Assembly: GCA_964036295.1 (NCBI GenBank)
Contig: OZ038471.1
Coordinates: 8,410,684 to 8,474,683, forward strand
DNA from: Plumapathes pennacea
Taxonomy: Eukaryota; Cnidaria; Anthozoa; Antipatharia; Myriopathidae
DNA length: 64,000 nucleotides
Reading direction: 5' to 3'
Below, piece by piece: positions 20,739 through 44,114 of the stretch; position 1 is the stretch's first letter; each line of letters starts with the position of its first letter. Made by a program: the position numbers and the translations under genes. The notes beneath the pieces were generated by a model, which had not been told where the DNA came from, ran no database searches, and saw nothing but the letters and a program-made list of their open reading frames with translations.

Positions 20739-20900
20739 ATCTTATTAACCTCGTTTGCTTGGTCCGTACCGTAAGTTATGGATCTTCGTTTTTTTCGTCG
20801 CCTTATGGCCCTCGCGCAAAGCGCGCTCGGGCCATAAGGCGACGAAAAAAACTCGGTCCATAACTTACTGTACGGACCAAGCAAACGAGGTTAATAAGAT
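20739..20900. repeat. 162-bp near-perfect palindrome (MITE hairpin)
   Basis: The left arm ATCTTATTAACCTCGTTTGC and the right arm GCAAACGAGGTTAATAAGAT are exact complements. Pairing continues through TTGGTCCGTAC, GTAAGTTATGGA and TTCGTCGCCTTATGGCCC, with a central CTCGCGCAAAGCGCGCTCG. Almost the full length is self-complementary. A truncated relative lies at 22636-22680. Confidence 0.92.
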
Positions 20901-21982
20901 CTATGTAGGGTTAAGAATAGTTATCATTAAATATTGTTGTAAGCGCCATGTTGCTGTTATGTGTCTTCTATTTATCTTTGTAAACATTGTATGGAAAAAG
21001 CGCTATATACAGAAAGACCATTATTATTATTATCATTCTTCTTCTTATTGTTATAAGTAGATACCCTCACCTGATAGCTCAGTTTAATTGGTCCTCCTCG
21101 TGGATTCCCAAGGCCATTAAACTGGCCGTTACTGAAAAAGTAAGTACTGCATTGAAATTATTTTACATTGTTAAAATTGCAAGGGGGTAATTTCATTCTG
21201 CGCGGGACACATTTTGGAATACAGCCGTCCCAATTAGGGTCAAAAATTCGTATATTTTGATCTGAAATAAACAAGGGTTGTAGAACGGACCAGAAATGCG
21301 TCATTTCCTGAGATGGATGCATTGTACTATTATGCACGTTGGATTTCAGTCGACCTCGTTTGTATTTTCTGAATCTTAAACAAACGATAATTTCCAATGG
21401 AGCAGGTTGCTTGTTCGCTCCTTTCTGATTAGTTGACGGTCTTTATTATCTCAACTTTGCTCACGCTTTGTAATTATCAGTATTAATTAGAGAGTTGGCA
21501 GATTGGATATTAGAGAACCAGAGTATTTGTCTCCGCGCAAATTTCTATTTCTATGCCCAATTGCATTGGAATAGGTAAATATCCACTCGTACCATTTGCC
21601 AACAAAACAATACGTTAAAACAACCAAACAAAAACCCTAACCCTGACCCTAAAAACAATGGAAGCAGGGGAGGCACACTTAATATCCAGTTAAATGGAAA
21701 AACACAAATAGATATTGAAAGTGCCTGCATGTAGAGTAGACAGCTTTGTTATCAAGTTCAATGTCAAATGAAGACTTATGGACCATTGGCCATATCCATG
21801 AATGATATATTTTTCCTACGTTTCAACTCTTCCAAATCTACTGTTCTCGTTTGTTCTCTGATTCTCTGAACAATTGTATAATCATAATGCATAGAAAATT
21901 TGACAGTTCACATCTTTATCAAAATGCCAAAAATCAATGATATAAATAGAATGTGTTTAATCGCAGGTAGCATGGTTTTTAT
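20901..21982. other. non-coding spacer with two short CCCTAA-like units
   Basis: No gene seen. ACCCTAACCCTGACCCTAA at 21634-21652 resembles telomeric repeats but is only about three degenerate units. A TAGCTCAGTTTAATTGG segment near 21075 resembles a tRNA A box, but no B box or cloverleaf follows. Confidence 0.4.
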
Positions 21983-22130
21983 TATGCATCAATAAATTTC
22001 AGCTGTTGCGATCTCCGCCCCGGGCCGACCTCGCGGACATTTCATGCGTGGATGCAAATTCCCCGCCCCCGGGGCAACCAAGTCTGACAAATCCCAGATG
22101 GTTACAGATGGAATTGATCTATGCATAAGG
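21983..22130. repeat. TIR element of the TTATGCATCGATCA family, short copy
   Basis: ATTATGCATCAATAAATTTC then AGCTGTTGCGATC at the left is matched inverted by GGTTACAGATGGAATTGATC then TATGCATAA at the right. The interior has AAATTCCCCGCCCCCGGGGC. The same ends and the same internal CCCCGCCCCCGGG segment occur in the larger copy at 34566-35101. Confidence 0.65.
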
Positions 22131-22635
22131 AAATGTATAATGGTAGATTTAGTCGATCGCAAAACTCGGATTTTATGGCAATATTAAAACTTAAAACTTA
22201 CATAAGTTGTTTCTGTGTGGAGACAGGAGACTCCGGCTGCCACTCGGTTGAGTCAGACTCACAAAACCATTCATAACCTTGGTCCCACACGGATCCAAAA
22301 CCCCATCAGCGTGCTCAGCGACGAGGAACTAAAACTGGAATGGAACATCCGCGTATCGAGCTGAAAAAAAAACCTGACCCCAAGTGAGTCTGCTCAGCTG
22401 GCGGTCTCAGCAGATGCGGGCGCTATTTTGTATTATGCTGGGGGAGGGACTGAAGACAAGCGAAGGGAGGGGATGGGGAGAGTTTGAGAAGGTTTCCCTA
22501 CCCTCAGTATACATAGACGGCGTTGCAACCTAAAAACATAACGTGAATTTTACCTGCATCCACTAAAACCGCCAGCTGCGCAGTTGTCTGCAAAGAAAAA
22601 GCAACGCACGTGTCAGTCAACAGTATATACATCTT

Positions 22636-22680
22636 ATTAAGCTCGTTTGCTCGAATTTTTTTCGTCGCCTTATGGCCCAA
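22636..22680. repeat. truncated relative of the 20739-20900 hairpin
   Basis: TTATTAAGCTCGTTTGCTCG then TTTTTTTCGTCGCCTTATGG repeats one arm of the 162-bp palindrome. The other arm is missing. Confidence 0.65.
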
Positions 22681-23733
22681 GCACGCTTCGAGTAGCGGGA
22701 AACCACTCGGTGGCCTCGTGGTTTCCCAACGCTACTTTAGTGTTCTCCCAACTTCCCGCGTGGTTAGATGAGGTTATACTACACGGAACGCGTTATATAT
22801 TTCTTTACTATTAAAGTGCCTCTTGAAAATGACTTGGTACTTTGGTTGCAGTATAACCATTTCTTAATTTTAATTACAATTACATTAGACACACACGTTC
22901 CATCTAACAGCTGTTTAGCTGTCTAGATGCTGTTTTCTTTTTAGTTAATTTAAACCCTAGCCCTAACTTCTGGCTGTATGCCTATGTGATGAAAGCCGCT
23001 CACAGGCCGTTCAAAGAGATACGGACTTCAAGGAGTTTCTGTACTATCCATGCCCCAAGATGATTGTCGGGAAAATGCTGCGGCATTGAATGGTTGATTA
23101 ACTTTTAATAGAGACCTCTTAAAGGCATTTATTGCTGCTTCAGTGAATAAAAAAATGAGTATGAACTGGAAGCACATATACTAAAATAAAAAAATCTTGA
23201 TAAATGTTAGTGTTGCAGCTTAAAAATCGTTCAAGTTACAGCTGTGCTTCAATTTGTAGAGATTTGTATGGACGAAGACAATTTGGCCTTCCTGGCCCCG
23301 CTTTCATGTGTTTGCTACACTTATGAGTAACTTCGCTTCAATTCGGGAAACACTGTTGAAATTGCAAAAACCTACATTTTAAATGTGGAATTTCATGTGG
23401 TATTGCGAGTATTTTTTAAAGATAACCTTTAAAACCGCATGCAAATTAGGTTTATAGTGCACTTAACTTATATTCCAATTGTTACAAGCGAGTTTGAATA
23501 ACTGTCAACATTCCAGCAGGTACCCGCAAACTGTTTATTTTTGTTTCACATGTGAACTGTTTATTTTTCTTTCACAAGACCAGGGTTATGTTCGGACTAC
23601 ACTGACGAGCCGTCATATAGTAACTTCGTCTTACAGTAAGCGAGAATAGACAGTTGGAGCCAGTGCACTCACAAGTGGATACAAAGTGAATCCCACGGCG
23701 CTCGAGCGCGCGAAAAGTGAGCGGGCTTTCCAA
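22681..23733 (+). promoter_or_regulatory. upstream region of HEX-B
   Basis: No coding segment. It contains the presumed promoter and 5' UTR of HEX-B. I see no convincing TATA box close to the start codon. The last 150 bp are more GC-rich and include GGCGCTCGAGCGCGCG, so a TATA-less start is plausible. Confidence 0.35.
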
Positions 23734-36358
<12,625 letters not shown>

Positions 36359-36512
36359 CATCTTCGGTAAGAAACATAACAAACGAACTACACACAAAGA
36401 TGGGAAGCTACGCTTGTACATTGCTTCCTTTAGGGCTTTTCCAAGTACAGTTAGTAGTAGGCAGTTTTAGGATGAAACGTGAATAATAAATACAACGAAA
36501 TGTGAACAATAA

Positions 36513-37248
36513 AACGGGTATGAAAAATATTGAGTTTATTGGTATACAATCCTCATGGCAACTGAACAATATATCGAACTGGGAAAGACGCTTCTTGAAA
36601 TACACATTTCTGTATGCAGATCATCGGAAAGTAGCCATTAACGTCAATGTTATTTTTATGCAAATAGGGAGCCTTTGCTTCTTGGATCTTGTCAGAACCA
36701 CTAATATAATGTGAAAAAATAGAGCATATCAATATCACATGATTATTTTTTAGATATGCCTAAATCATACATCCGCAGAAGGGCTCTTTGTGTTGCTCGG
36801 TATGGTAAAAATAGATAACACTGGAAGTCAGCACCGCTAGAGTTAAGCGCAATAAACCAGCCGTAGTGTAAAGTATACCCCCGATTGGAGTAAAATTATA
36901 GCTGTGTTGTCACGTTCTGAACACCTTCAAATACGACAATATTGGAGTCAGAGGAGTGATAAGTATCAGTTGTTTATCAGCTGCATTTCTTAACAAAAAC
37001 TAAACACTTTGCTTCCGTTTACGAACAAAGAAATGTTCTGATAAAGAAGAGGAAATAGTCTTTAGCCTTCGCCTTTCAAAAGAATAAAGAAAATCCCCTA
37101 CTCATGCGTTTCACGAAACTGATGCTTTTCATCGTTACGGCTAAATAATTAGTGAAGCATGTAGTGTAGAATGCAAGTCTACTACAAAATAACTTCCAGC
37201 GAAAATTAGACATCCTTAGCATAATGTGAGTGTACGACTCGAAATAAC
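36513..37248. other. non-coding spacer between convergent genes
   Basis: No coding segment or repeat recognised. It lies between the 3' end of HEX-B and the 3' end of the first TspO-like gene. Confidence 0.4.
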
Positions 37249-38148
37249 TCACGTAACATACAGAACATCGATCGCTGTTAGGGTTACATCATCGTTGGGA
37301 GCGTTCTTATGGGTTACAACTCGCCAAACCATGTACATGAGCCGGGCAATGAAGATGGCACACGAAGTGGCCAGCAGGACGACCGTGAAGATGGAATTTC
37401 TCTTGGAGGATTCGAAATTCCTCGCAAGGCTGGCTGACAGCGCCCAGATGAGGGCTGGGTAGATGGTCAGAGTGTAACGCACAAACCGCTCCAAGATTGT
37501 GTTTTCCAGGATGAACCAAACAATTACATGCACGCCGATGATGGAAAGGGCGATGGTGGAGGATATGTCTTGTTCGACACCTTGAAAATAAGTTATAGCT
37601 GAGGCCAAGTTAAGATAGAGAGAAACAGTGGACCACGTGGCGTACAAAGCAATGCCATTGTTCACCAAGACTTGAAGCGCCCAGAAATCAAACACGGGGA
37701 ACCTATCGTTGTAAAGTTTGTGCAAACGCCAATAAGACTCAGCCAGAGCTGCGTACTGAACGAGGACGGAGGCCAAGAGCGTTAAAGCGCATATTTGGAG
37801 TCTCCCCCAAGTGTAGAGGATAGCCCAAGTTACGTGGCAAACCCTCGACAGCATGAACAACACAAAAAACAACGGCGAGAGAACTTCTGGGACACGGCTG
37901 CAGCACAGAAGACTAACTGAATACAAAATCCACGTCGACTGCCAGGCGTAAATCAAATACCAGATTTGGAGCACCCAGCGGGCTGGCTTGATTTCAAGAT
38001 AGTAGTTTCTTGATATGTTTACAGTGCTTTCATTGCCGAACAGCGATCGTAAAGGACCATTAACATCACGAGTTGCACTGCTGTTGATTACCAGCGACAC
38101 AGCAAAGACAAGCAGGTTCACTACAGTTACAGTGGCTTGCAGTTTCAT
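37249..38148 (-). CDS. TspO/MBR-like multipass membrane protein, paralogue A
   Basis: Single-exon frame. The ATG at 38148 is chosen because the paralogue at 40343 also starts MKLQ; an upstream in-frame ATG at 38184 would add 12 residues. The product of about 299 residues has a hydrophobic N-terminal segment and some seven to nine further hydrophobic helices. The stretch EIKPARWVLQIWYLIYAWQS corresponds to EITPAGWAFSIWGLIYLWQA in the neighbour, which resembles the Pro/Trp-rich signature (P-x-W-x-F...W..LY) of TspO/MBR proteins. Here the glycine and phenylalanine are lost. TspO proteins bind porphyrins and sterols, but function for this longer animal form is not established. N-glycosylation sequons lie in the first loop. 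Tandem with paralogue B. Confidence 0.75.
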   Translation of the reverse strand: MKLQATVTVVNLLVFAVSLVINSSATRDVNGPLRSLFGNESTVNISRNYYLEIKPARWVLQIWYLIYAWQSTWILYSVSLLCCSRVPEVLSPLFFVLFMLSRVCHVTWAILYTWGRLQICALTLLASVLVQYAALAESYWRLHKLYNDRFPVFDFWALQVLVNNGIALYATWSTVSLYLNLASAITYFQGVEQDISSTIALSIIGVHVIVWFILENTILERFVRYTLTIYPALIWALSASLARNFESSKRNSIFTVVLLATSCAIFIARLMYMVWRVVTHKNAPNDDVTLTAIDVLYVT

Positions 38149-38305
38149 GGCGCTCCCCAGTGTATCCAAGGGACACTGGCTCACAGCTTATATTATCTCT
38201 TAGCTTATATTGACACGTCTCAGACAAGTGGCATATTTTACAACCGGTTCCTACTTTACGTATTGGTTTTGAAACACGGGCCCCATAACGAGGCCACACG
38301 CTTTT

Positions 38306-38497
38306 TTAACATTTTCACTCTCAGGTTCATAATGCAGATTCTCCTAAACATTTAAGAGGAAATTGTATGAGTGATGTAGTGAGAATTGATAGTTCAGTCA
38401 GCTGTCACCTGAGAAAGCTATCTAAGGCCAGGTCTCTCCATACTGTATGATATATCTCTATTGAAGTCGATCACTCTCTGGCCAGTGAAAGGGTTAA
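38306..38497. repeat. dispersed TIR repeat, copy 2 (CCCTTTCACTC family)
   Basis: TTTTCACTCTCAGGTTCATA at the left, CAGTGAAAGGGTTAAGG at the right, with internal CTCTCCATACTGTATGATA as in the copies at 4504-4711 and 51557-51733. Confidence 0.65.
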
Positions 38498-39440
38498 GGT
38501 ATGACCCCTTGAAATGACCGTTTTCGAGCAGACTTTTATGTGAATGACTCAACGGAAGAGATTTTGGATTTTGTGTGCAGAGATTTTCCAGCCTACGCAT
38601 AGAGTTTGAGAAGTCTGGACTTTGGCGTTGGAGATATTTCAACATTCGCCCATATACGGACGTCGATGTGTCGCACACTTTCCATTTGCTTCTCTTGCCA
38701 AAATTCCCTCTATTTCTTTGATTCTCGATTTTTCTGCATTTTATTTTCAAAATCCATCGTATTGTGCTTTCTAGACTGCGCAGCCTACAAGATTACCAAT
38801 GCTTATCAATACTTATGATTGGTAACAAGATTAACCATAGGAAATACGTCATCATTTTTTTATTCTTAAAATAAACTTTATTATTTCGACTGATCATTTC
38901 ATGAATCACAAACTGTCGGAAGAAAAACCTACTGAACACAGAAATATACAGAATACAGAAATTGCTTCACAATGAACGAGTATCACAGATAGCAAAATAT
39001 GTCGAGTTCAATATGTTCATATTGACACCCAATCAAAACACTGAGAAAAGGCATACTAATTAAGTGTGGTTGACACTTTCTTGAAAATGTTTTAAGTACT
39101 GTTGGAAATTTCTTGTTGGTACAGTCGAACCCCGCTATTTCGAAGTCCCACAGGACATGAAAAGAAGTTCGAAATAGTGCGGTATCGAAATAACCAAGCT
39201 AGCATCAAATTACAGGTTGTCAAGCAATGTTATGTCATCAAGTAATAAATCTGTACGAGCTCAAACAAGATTAGATATACAGTACAGCCGCGGTAACTCG
39301 AACTCTGAAGGGAAACCAAGTTTATAAGATGTCAATGTTATAAACTAACCAGGCTAGAATGAAATAGAAAGTTGAATCACATATTATTAAATAACTTAAT
39401 GTACACAGTATGTAGTCCACTGAGCAGATATCAAACAACC
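38498..39440. other. spacer with pogo-like repeat ends
   Basis: No coding segment. CAGTCGAACCCCGCTATTTC near 39122-39141 and CAGCCGCGGTAACTCGAACT near 39286-39305 resemble terminal sequences of pogo/Tigger-like elements, but the element ends cannot be paired with confidence. Confidence 0.35.
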
Positions 39441-40343
39441 TTAGCAACTCATATAACGTTCGTTTTCCTTAAGCTTCATGTTTTCTAGCAGAGAGGCGCG
39501 CTCCTGTGTTTTTAATCGCCGGACCAGGATTACGAGCCGAACCAAGAATAGGACAGATGCCACGCCGAGTAACACCGCCGTGAAGATGGAATTTCTCTTG
39601 TGGGAGTTAAAATTTTTGGCGATGCTGGCTGACAGCGCCCAGATCAGGACTGGGTAGATGGTCAGAGTGTAACGAACGAACCGTTCCACGATTGTGTTTT
39701 CCAGGATGAACCAAACGATTATTTCCACTGACAGTATGCACAGCGAGATGGTGCAGGCGACGTCTTGTTTTACACCGTGGAAATATGTTAAGGCCATGGC
39801 CAAGTTCAGCAGCGAGGCAACAGCGCACCAAGTGGTGTACAAGGCAATTCCGTTGTTCACCAGGATCTGCAAGGACCAGAAGTCTGCCTTGGGAAATTTG
39901 TCGCTGATGAGCTTGTTCAACCGCCAGTAAGACACGGCCAGCGTTGCCATAAGGGTGAAGAGCGTGGCGAATAAGATGAAAGCGCATACCTGCACCTGCT
40001 CCCAGCTGAACAGAACAATCCACGACACGTTACATGCGCTTGCGAGTAAATAGAACATGAAGAACAGCGGCGACAGAACTTCTGGGACGAAGCTACGGCA
40101 AAGAAGGCTCACGGAGTACGCGATCCACGCAGCCTGCCAAAGGTAGATTAAGCCCCAGATGGAAAACGCCCAGCCGGCCGGAGTAATCTCCAGATAGTAC
40201 TTGTCCGATACATCTCCGGTGCTGAGGTTGCCGAAGAGCCAATGTAAGGGACCGCTCCGCACATCACTTGCGCTGTAGTTGATAAACAGCACGACGACAA
40301 AGACGATCAAGTTTAGGACGATTGCTACGGATTGCAACTTCAT
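39441..40343 (-). CDS. TspO/MBR-like multipass membrane protein, paralogue B
   Basis: Single-exon gene of 300 residues. An N-terminal hydrophobic helix (5-22) is followed by a loop with sequons, the signature ITPAGWAFSIWGLIYLWQA at about 53-71, and seven or more further helices. The most conserved part between paralogues is about 155-255, including LQILVNNGIALYTTW and VWFILENTIVERFVRYTLTI. It ends in a short charged cytosolic tail. The Pro-x-x-Trp-x-Phe pattern supports a distant TspO/MBR relationship; the double length and low similarity leave this open. Its promoter has paired TTACGTAA and CACGTG sites 100-190 bp upstream, not seen before paralogue A. Confidence 0.8.
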   Translation of the reverse strand: MKLQSVAIVLNLIVFVVVLFINYSASDVRSGPLHWLFGNLSTGDVSDKYYLEITPAGWAFSIWGLIYLWQAAWIAYSVSLLCRSFVPEVLSPLFFMFYLLASACNVSWIVLFSWEQVQVCAFILFATLFTLMATLAVSYWRLNKLISDKFPKADFWSLQILVNNGIALYTTWCAVASLLNLAMALTYFHGVKQDVACTISLCILSVEIIVWFILENTIVERFVRYTLTIYPVLIWALSASIAKNFNSHKRNSIFTAVLLGVASVLFLVRLVILVRRLKTQERASLLENMKLKENERYMSC

Positions 40344-40442
40344 AGCTCTGGTTCACTGCTCCAAACTCCACGACTACTTAGTTGTAAGTGCTGCGAAATA
40401 TTATATCGTGTCGCGTTGGAGCGCGTTTTTATGTCCTTGGCG

Positions 40443-40533
40443 TTACGTAATCATCAGCGTTACGTAATTTATGGCATGCCGTGACGGACATGCAGCCACG
40501 TGAGGGACCTCTGGCTCGTAGAGTAGCCACGTG
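40443..40533 (-). promoter_or_regulatory. paired D-box (TTACGTAA) and paired E-box (CACGTG) upstream of paralogue B
   Basis: Two perfect TTACGTAA palindromes at 40443-40450 and 40460-40467, and two perfect CACGTG at 40497-40502 and 40528-40533, the latter within a direct repeat AGCCACGTGAGG. They lie 100-190 bp upstream of the start codon. TTACGTAA is the binding palindrome of PAR-bZIP factors, and CACGTG that of CLOCK/BMAL-type and other bHLH factors. Regulation by these factors is inferred, not shown. Confidence 0.6.
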
Positions 40534-40878
40534 AGGAACGAGCACCAAATTTATGCTTATCTGAGGCCTCCGATGTGAAGACGGCTGTATCCTCAGGCTA
40601 GAAACGTTTCTGCAATGTGTTTTGAGCATTTGGTTTTCGCTTCGGTTGGTTCTGAGTCCAAATATTCCTGCGTTCGTCCACAAACGATTATGTAAGAGGT
40701 TTGATGACGCAGGAGTTTTTCAGCTGACACAAAGAAAGAATTTCGTGCACGTTTGTGCCGACTTCTTGTATTTTACAGTTAAAGTTTCCGGCTTTTTTTC
40801 TGGAAGCCCCAAGCTCAGCAGGTTTTATTACCTTAATAAAAGTACCGTGGTTTACGCAGTTTATGAGGTATCTTGTCC
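40534..40878. other. non-coding spacer
   Basis: Nothing recognised between the promoter sites and the fold-back element. Confidence 0.4.
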
Positions 40879-42059
40879 GGCGTTTTAGCGGGTTTAAAAC
40901 TGGAACCGGGAACGGGGAACCGGGAACTTGGGAACCGGGAGCAAGGAACCGGGAACCCGGAACTGGGAACGGGGAACCGGGAATCGGGAACGGGGAACTG
41001 GGAACCAGAATCTGGAAAGGGGAACCCAAAAATTGGGAATTTAATCAAAACAAAACCAAATTACTGGATTTTAGAAGATTTTTTCTCGGTTTTCCCTGAT
41101 AAAGAAACCTATAATTTGTCTGATTTATCCGCAAGTTACAGTTGTTAATGAGTAAAATGGTTTAAAAACCCGTCCCCACAAGAAAAGAGAATATCTGGTG
41201 GCCAGCATCATTGTTGCCAGCTGGCCAATCAGGTTAGATTTTCGCCCACTGACCAATCAGACCAAATCACGTGATTAATGAGTGCATTAGAAGCCAGTGA
41301 CCGCTCATTACGCCTGTCTTTCGTTTCATCATCGCGTGGTGCATGTTACTGTTGGCTGTTTAAGCTTTCGATTAACAAATCTTATGGCTATTGCAGTACA
41401 AAAATGCCATAGAAATTTTGTAATTTTCCGGTTTTGTTGTGGTTAACATTAATTCCAATTTGTGCTGCCTTGGCAAATCAGCAAAGTATTTCCTTTTCAC
41501 TCATTGTTGAACAACTGTAACCGGAAAATAAAACAGAAAAAGCATAAGTATTAGGTTTAGTATATTGCTGCAGGAGCACAAACAGAGGATAAGGCTAGAA
41601 TTTAGCATAACCTGTACAATTGTAGGGCCCTATTGCATTTATTTGCTTTATTTTTTAAAAATTCCATAGAATATTTCTAATTATCCGGTTTTGTTGTAGA
41701 GAAATTTCCCTGCAAGTGTGCTACCAATTATTCCATTTTAGTCGTAAACAACTGTAACTGGCGGATAAACAGACAAATCATAAATTTTCTTTATTAAGTG
41801 AAAACGATTCTTACAAAGGACAAGCGTTTAATAAAATTTTGTAATTTGTTTTGTTCCTAATTTCTGCGTTCCCTTTCCAATTCAAAGTTCCTGTTTCCCA
41901 GATTCCCAGATTCCCAGATTCCTGGTTCTCGGTTTCCCGTTCCCAGATGCCGCTTCCCGTTTCCACGTTCCCGATTCCCGGTTCCCAGGTTCCCGGTTTT
42001 TTAGGTTCCCGGTTTTCAGGTTCCCGGTTCCAGGTTTTAAACATAGCCCGTTTTAGCTG
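40879..42059. mobile_element. fold-back element with GGGAAC-type minisatellite arms
   Basis: The left end GGCGTTTTAGCGGGTTTAAA matches, inverted, the right end TTTAAACATAGCCCGTTTTA. Inside each end is a 140-170 bp array of GGGAACC-type units (40903-41040) or its complement GGTTCCC (41870-42030). The next inner blocks (AAAACAAAACCAAATTACTG at the left, GTAATTTGTTTTGTTCC at the right, then GTTACAGTTG against CAACTGTAAC) are also inverted. Arms total about 280-330 bp around a ~560-bp centre. No coding capacity was recognised. Confidence 0.8.
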
Positions 42060-42681
42060 TTTTACGTCCATCAGCCGATCATGAGTCAGCATGCAAAACA
42101 GAACTTGCGTGGGAACTTCTTATGAATAGGCAATCAGATTCGCAAGTGGGGGGCTTTTCAGTTTTTCGCTGAGTTGTACATTTCTACGGATCTGATTTTC
42201 CTAAAGGCAAAAATATATCAGCCTTTGGGAATAGCGTTTCAGTAATCACTAAATCGGGCATTCTAGACCTCCGATATCTTTAATTCACTTAGGGCTACTT
42301 TGGGAATTACTCATTTATGGTGAAATTGTACAGTGTTGTGAGAAAGCCGGTGAAGTTTACAGTTCTTTCATCTGCAAATTTGTTATCACTGTATTGCAAT
42401 ATTTGATGACACTATGACTGACACAAAGATCAAGCAGCGGCGGTAATGATTCTTTGTTTAATCGTCTTTCTCACTTTTTAAATGAGCCAGTCCATTGTTT
42501 TACTAATTATACACCACAGCCTTCGTCTTCAAACTGGTGTTAAATGAGTGGAAACAAGCTGTAAATGGAACTTTTGACCACATCTTCGGGTTCAGTCTTA
42601 ACCTTTATGCAGACGTTCAGTTCCGTTGAGCCGTTTCAGTATCATTTCAGGGCTTCTTCATATGAGCCCGGTTGTCTGGGC
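42060..42681. other. non-coding spacer
   Basis: Nothing recognised between the two fold-back elements. Confidence 0.4.
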
Positions 42682-43397
42682 GGATCATGTATCACATAGG
42701 TGACATCGGCCGACTGTCGACAGACCGTCGATCTATTGTCGATTAGTCGACAGTCGGTCGACAATAAATCGACGGCCGATGAAGTGTCGACGAGTGTCGG
42801 TCGACAATCGGTGGCACGGCGACCGACTCCACACCGACCAATCGTCGACCAACAGTCGACCGACCGTCGACCGACTTCGATGATTAATTGGCATGACTAC
42901 ATGCCCATTTGCCGGCTAAAAAACCTCCCCTAAAAATAGAATTATAATAAGGGAAAAGATTAATACTTTTTTATTGATTCAACATTGGGGAATCGTGATT
43001 TGGGATGTAACAGTATCCGGAGTTCGCTGGAATAATGACAGTGCAAGCACCTATTTGCAAGTTCCCGGTATATTGACAAGGGAAAACACATATATTAGTT
43101 TTAAATACTTGTGTTTATTAAAAAGAACTATGAGGAAGCAAACCCGATCATTTTATGGTTTGTTGATTATAAATGATGAAACAGATCTTGTGGTTTATCT
43201 AAAAAAAACTACGCATATTTTAAGAAATTTTTAAATTGGTTTCATTTATCTAGAAAGAAAAAGTTCTGAATTGTGTTTTACCTAAATTTCCATACAGAGA
43301 TTAGGAATGTCTTAAAGTGTCACTACTTTGGATCTTCATAAAATGATTCTTTTGTCATGATCGGGATATGCGCCCCTTCAATCTTCCCCTTCTTTTA

Positions 43398-43779
43398 CTA
43401 TACCAACGAGGTAGAAGACCCGAGACAGAGAAATGGGTGCTTGGCTTGTTCGACACTCAGTATACACCGTCTCGTCCCTTCCTCCAGCTTGTTCCCAGGA
43501 GAGATGCCATGACCCTGCTACCACTAATAGGGAGAAAGGTTACCCTGGAATCTGTTCTACATACAGACGGTTGGGCTGCATTTATCATGCCAGGAGAGTC
43601 TTTCGTTCACATTAAATCATTCGGAAAACTTTGTAGACCCCATCACTGGCATTCACACTCAGAAAGCTGAAAGCGGCTGGAATGTCGCAAAAGAAAAGTA
43701 CAAAAGAATGAGAGGAAATACTAACCCTCACTTCTTATTTGAATATCTGCACGAATTCATGTGGAGGCGATGGTATTGA
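43398..43779 (+). pseudogene. Merlin (IS1016/ISXO2-like) transposase fragment
   Basis: Open from LYQRGRRPETEKWVLGLFDT through LVPRRDAMTLLPLIGRKV to ESVLHTDGWAAFIMPGESF, which carries the second catalytic aspartate (HTDGW). A one-base frameshift near 43640 moves the match to VDPITGIHTQKAESGWNVAK and KYKRMRGNTN, containing the HTQ..E..W motif with the catalytic glutamate. It ends at a TGA at 43777. The first catalytic aspartate region expected just upstream (IDES-like) is not visible, so the gene is truncated and frameshifted. Confidence 0.82.
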
Positions 43780-44045
43780 AACCCTCATGCCGAAAATCAG
43801 TTTGGACGATTTCTAGAGGTTTAGCAAAACAATACCCGGTTTAAAATAGAAGACCGTATTGTACTGAGATGTAAAGGAAAAGGGTAGATACATATACCTG
43901 GTGTATGACCTCTTGCGTACGAGCACCTTATGCTATATATCAGTATATTAACGACACAAAGTTTCCAGGAATAAAGTTTCTGTGTAGCGGTCGGTATGTG
44001 TCTGTACCGTTTTTGTCGGCCAGTGACATTGACGAGTTGCTTGGT

Positions 44046-44114
44046 GTATGTATGTATGTATGTATGTATGTATGTATGTATGTATGTATGTATATGTATG
44101 TATGTATGGATGGA
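44046..44114. repeat. (TATG)n microsatellite
   Basis: About 17 TATG units within the Merlin element, with a few TGGA variants at the right end. Confidence 0.95.

Noticed and set aside
21634-21652. CCCTAA-like units as an interstitial telomere
   Set aside because: Only about three imperfect units; too short to separate from chance in AT-rich DNA.
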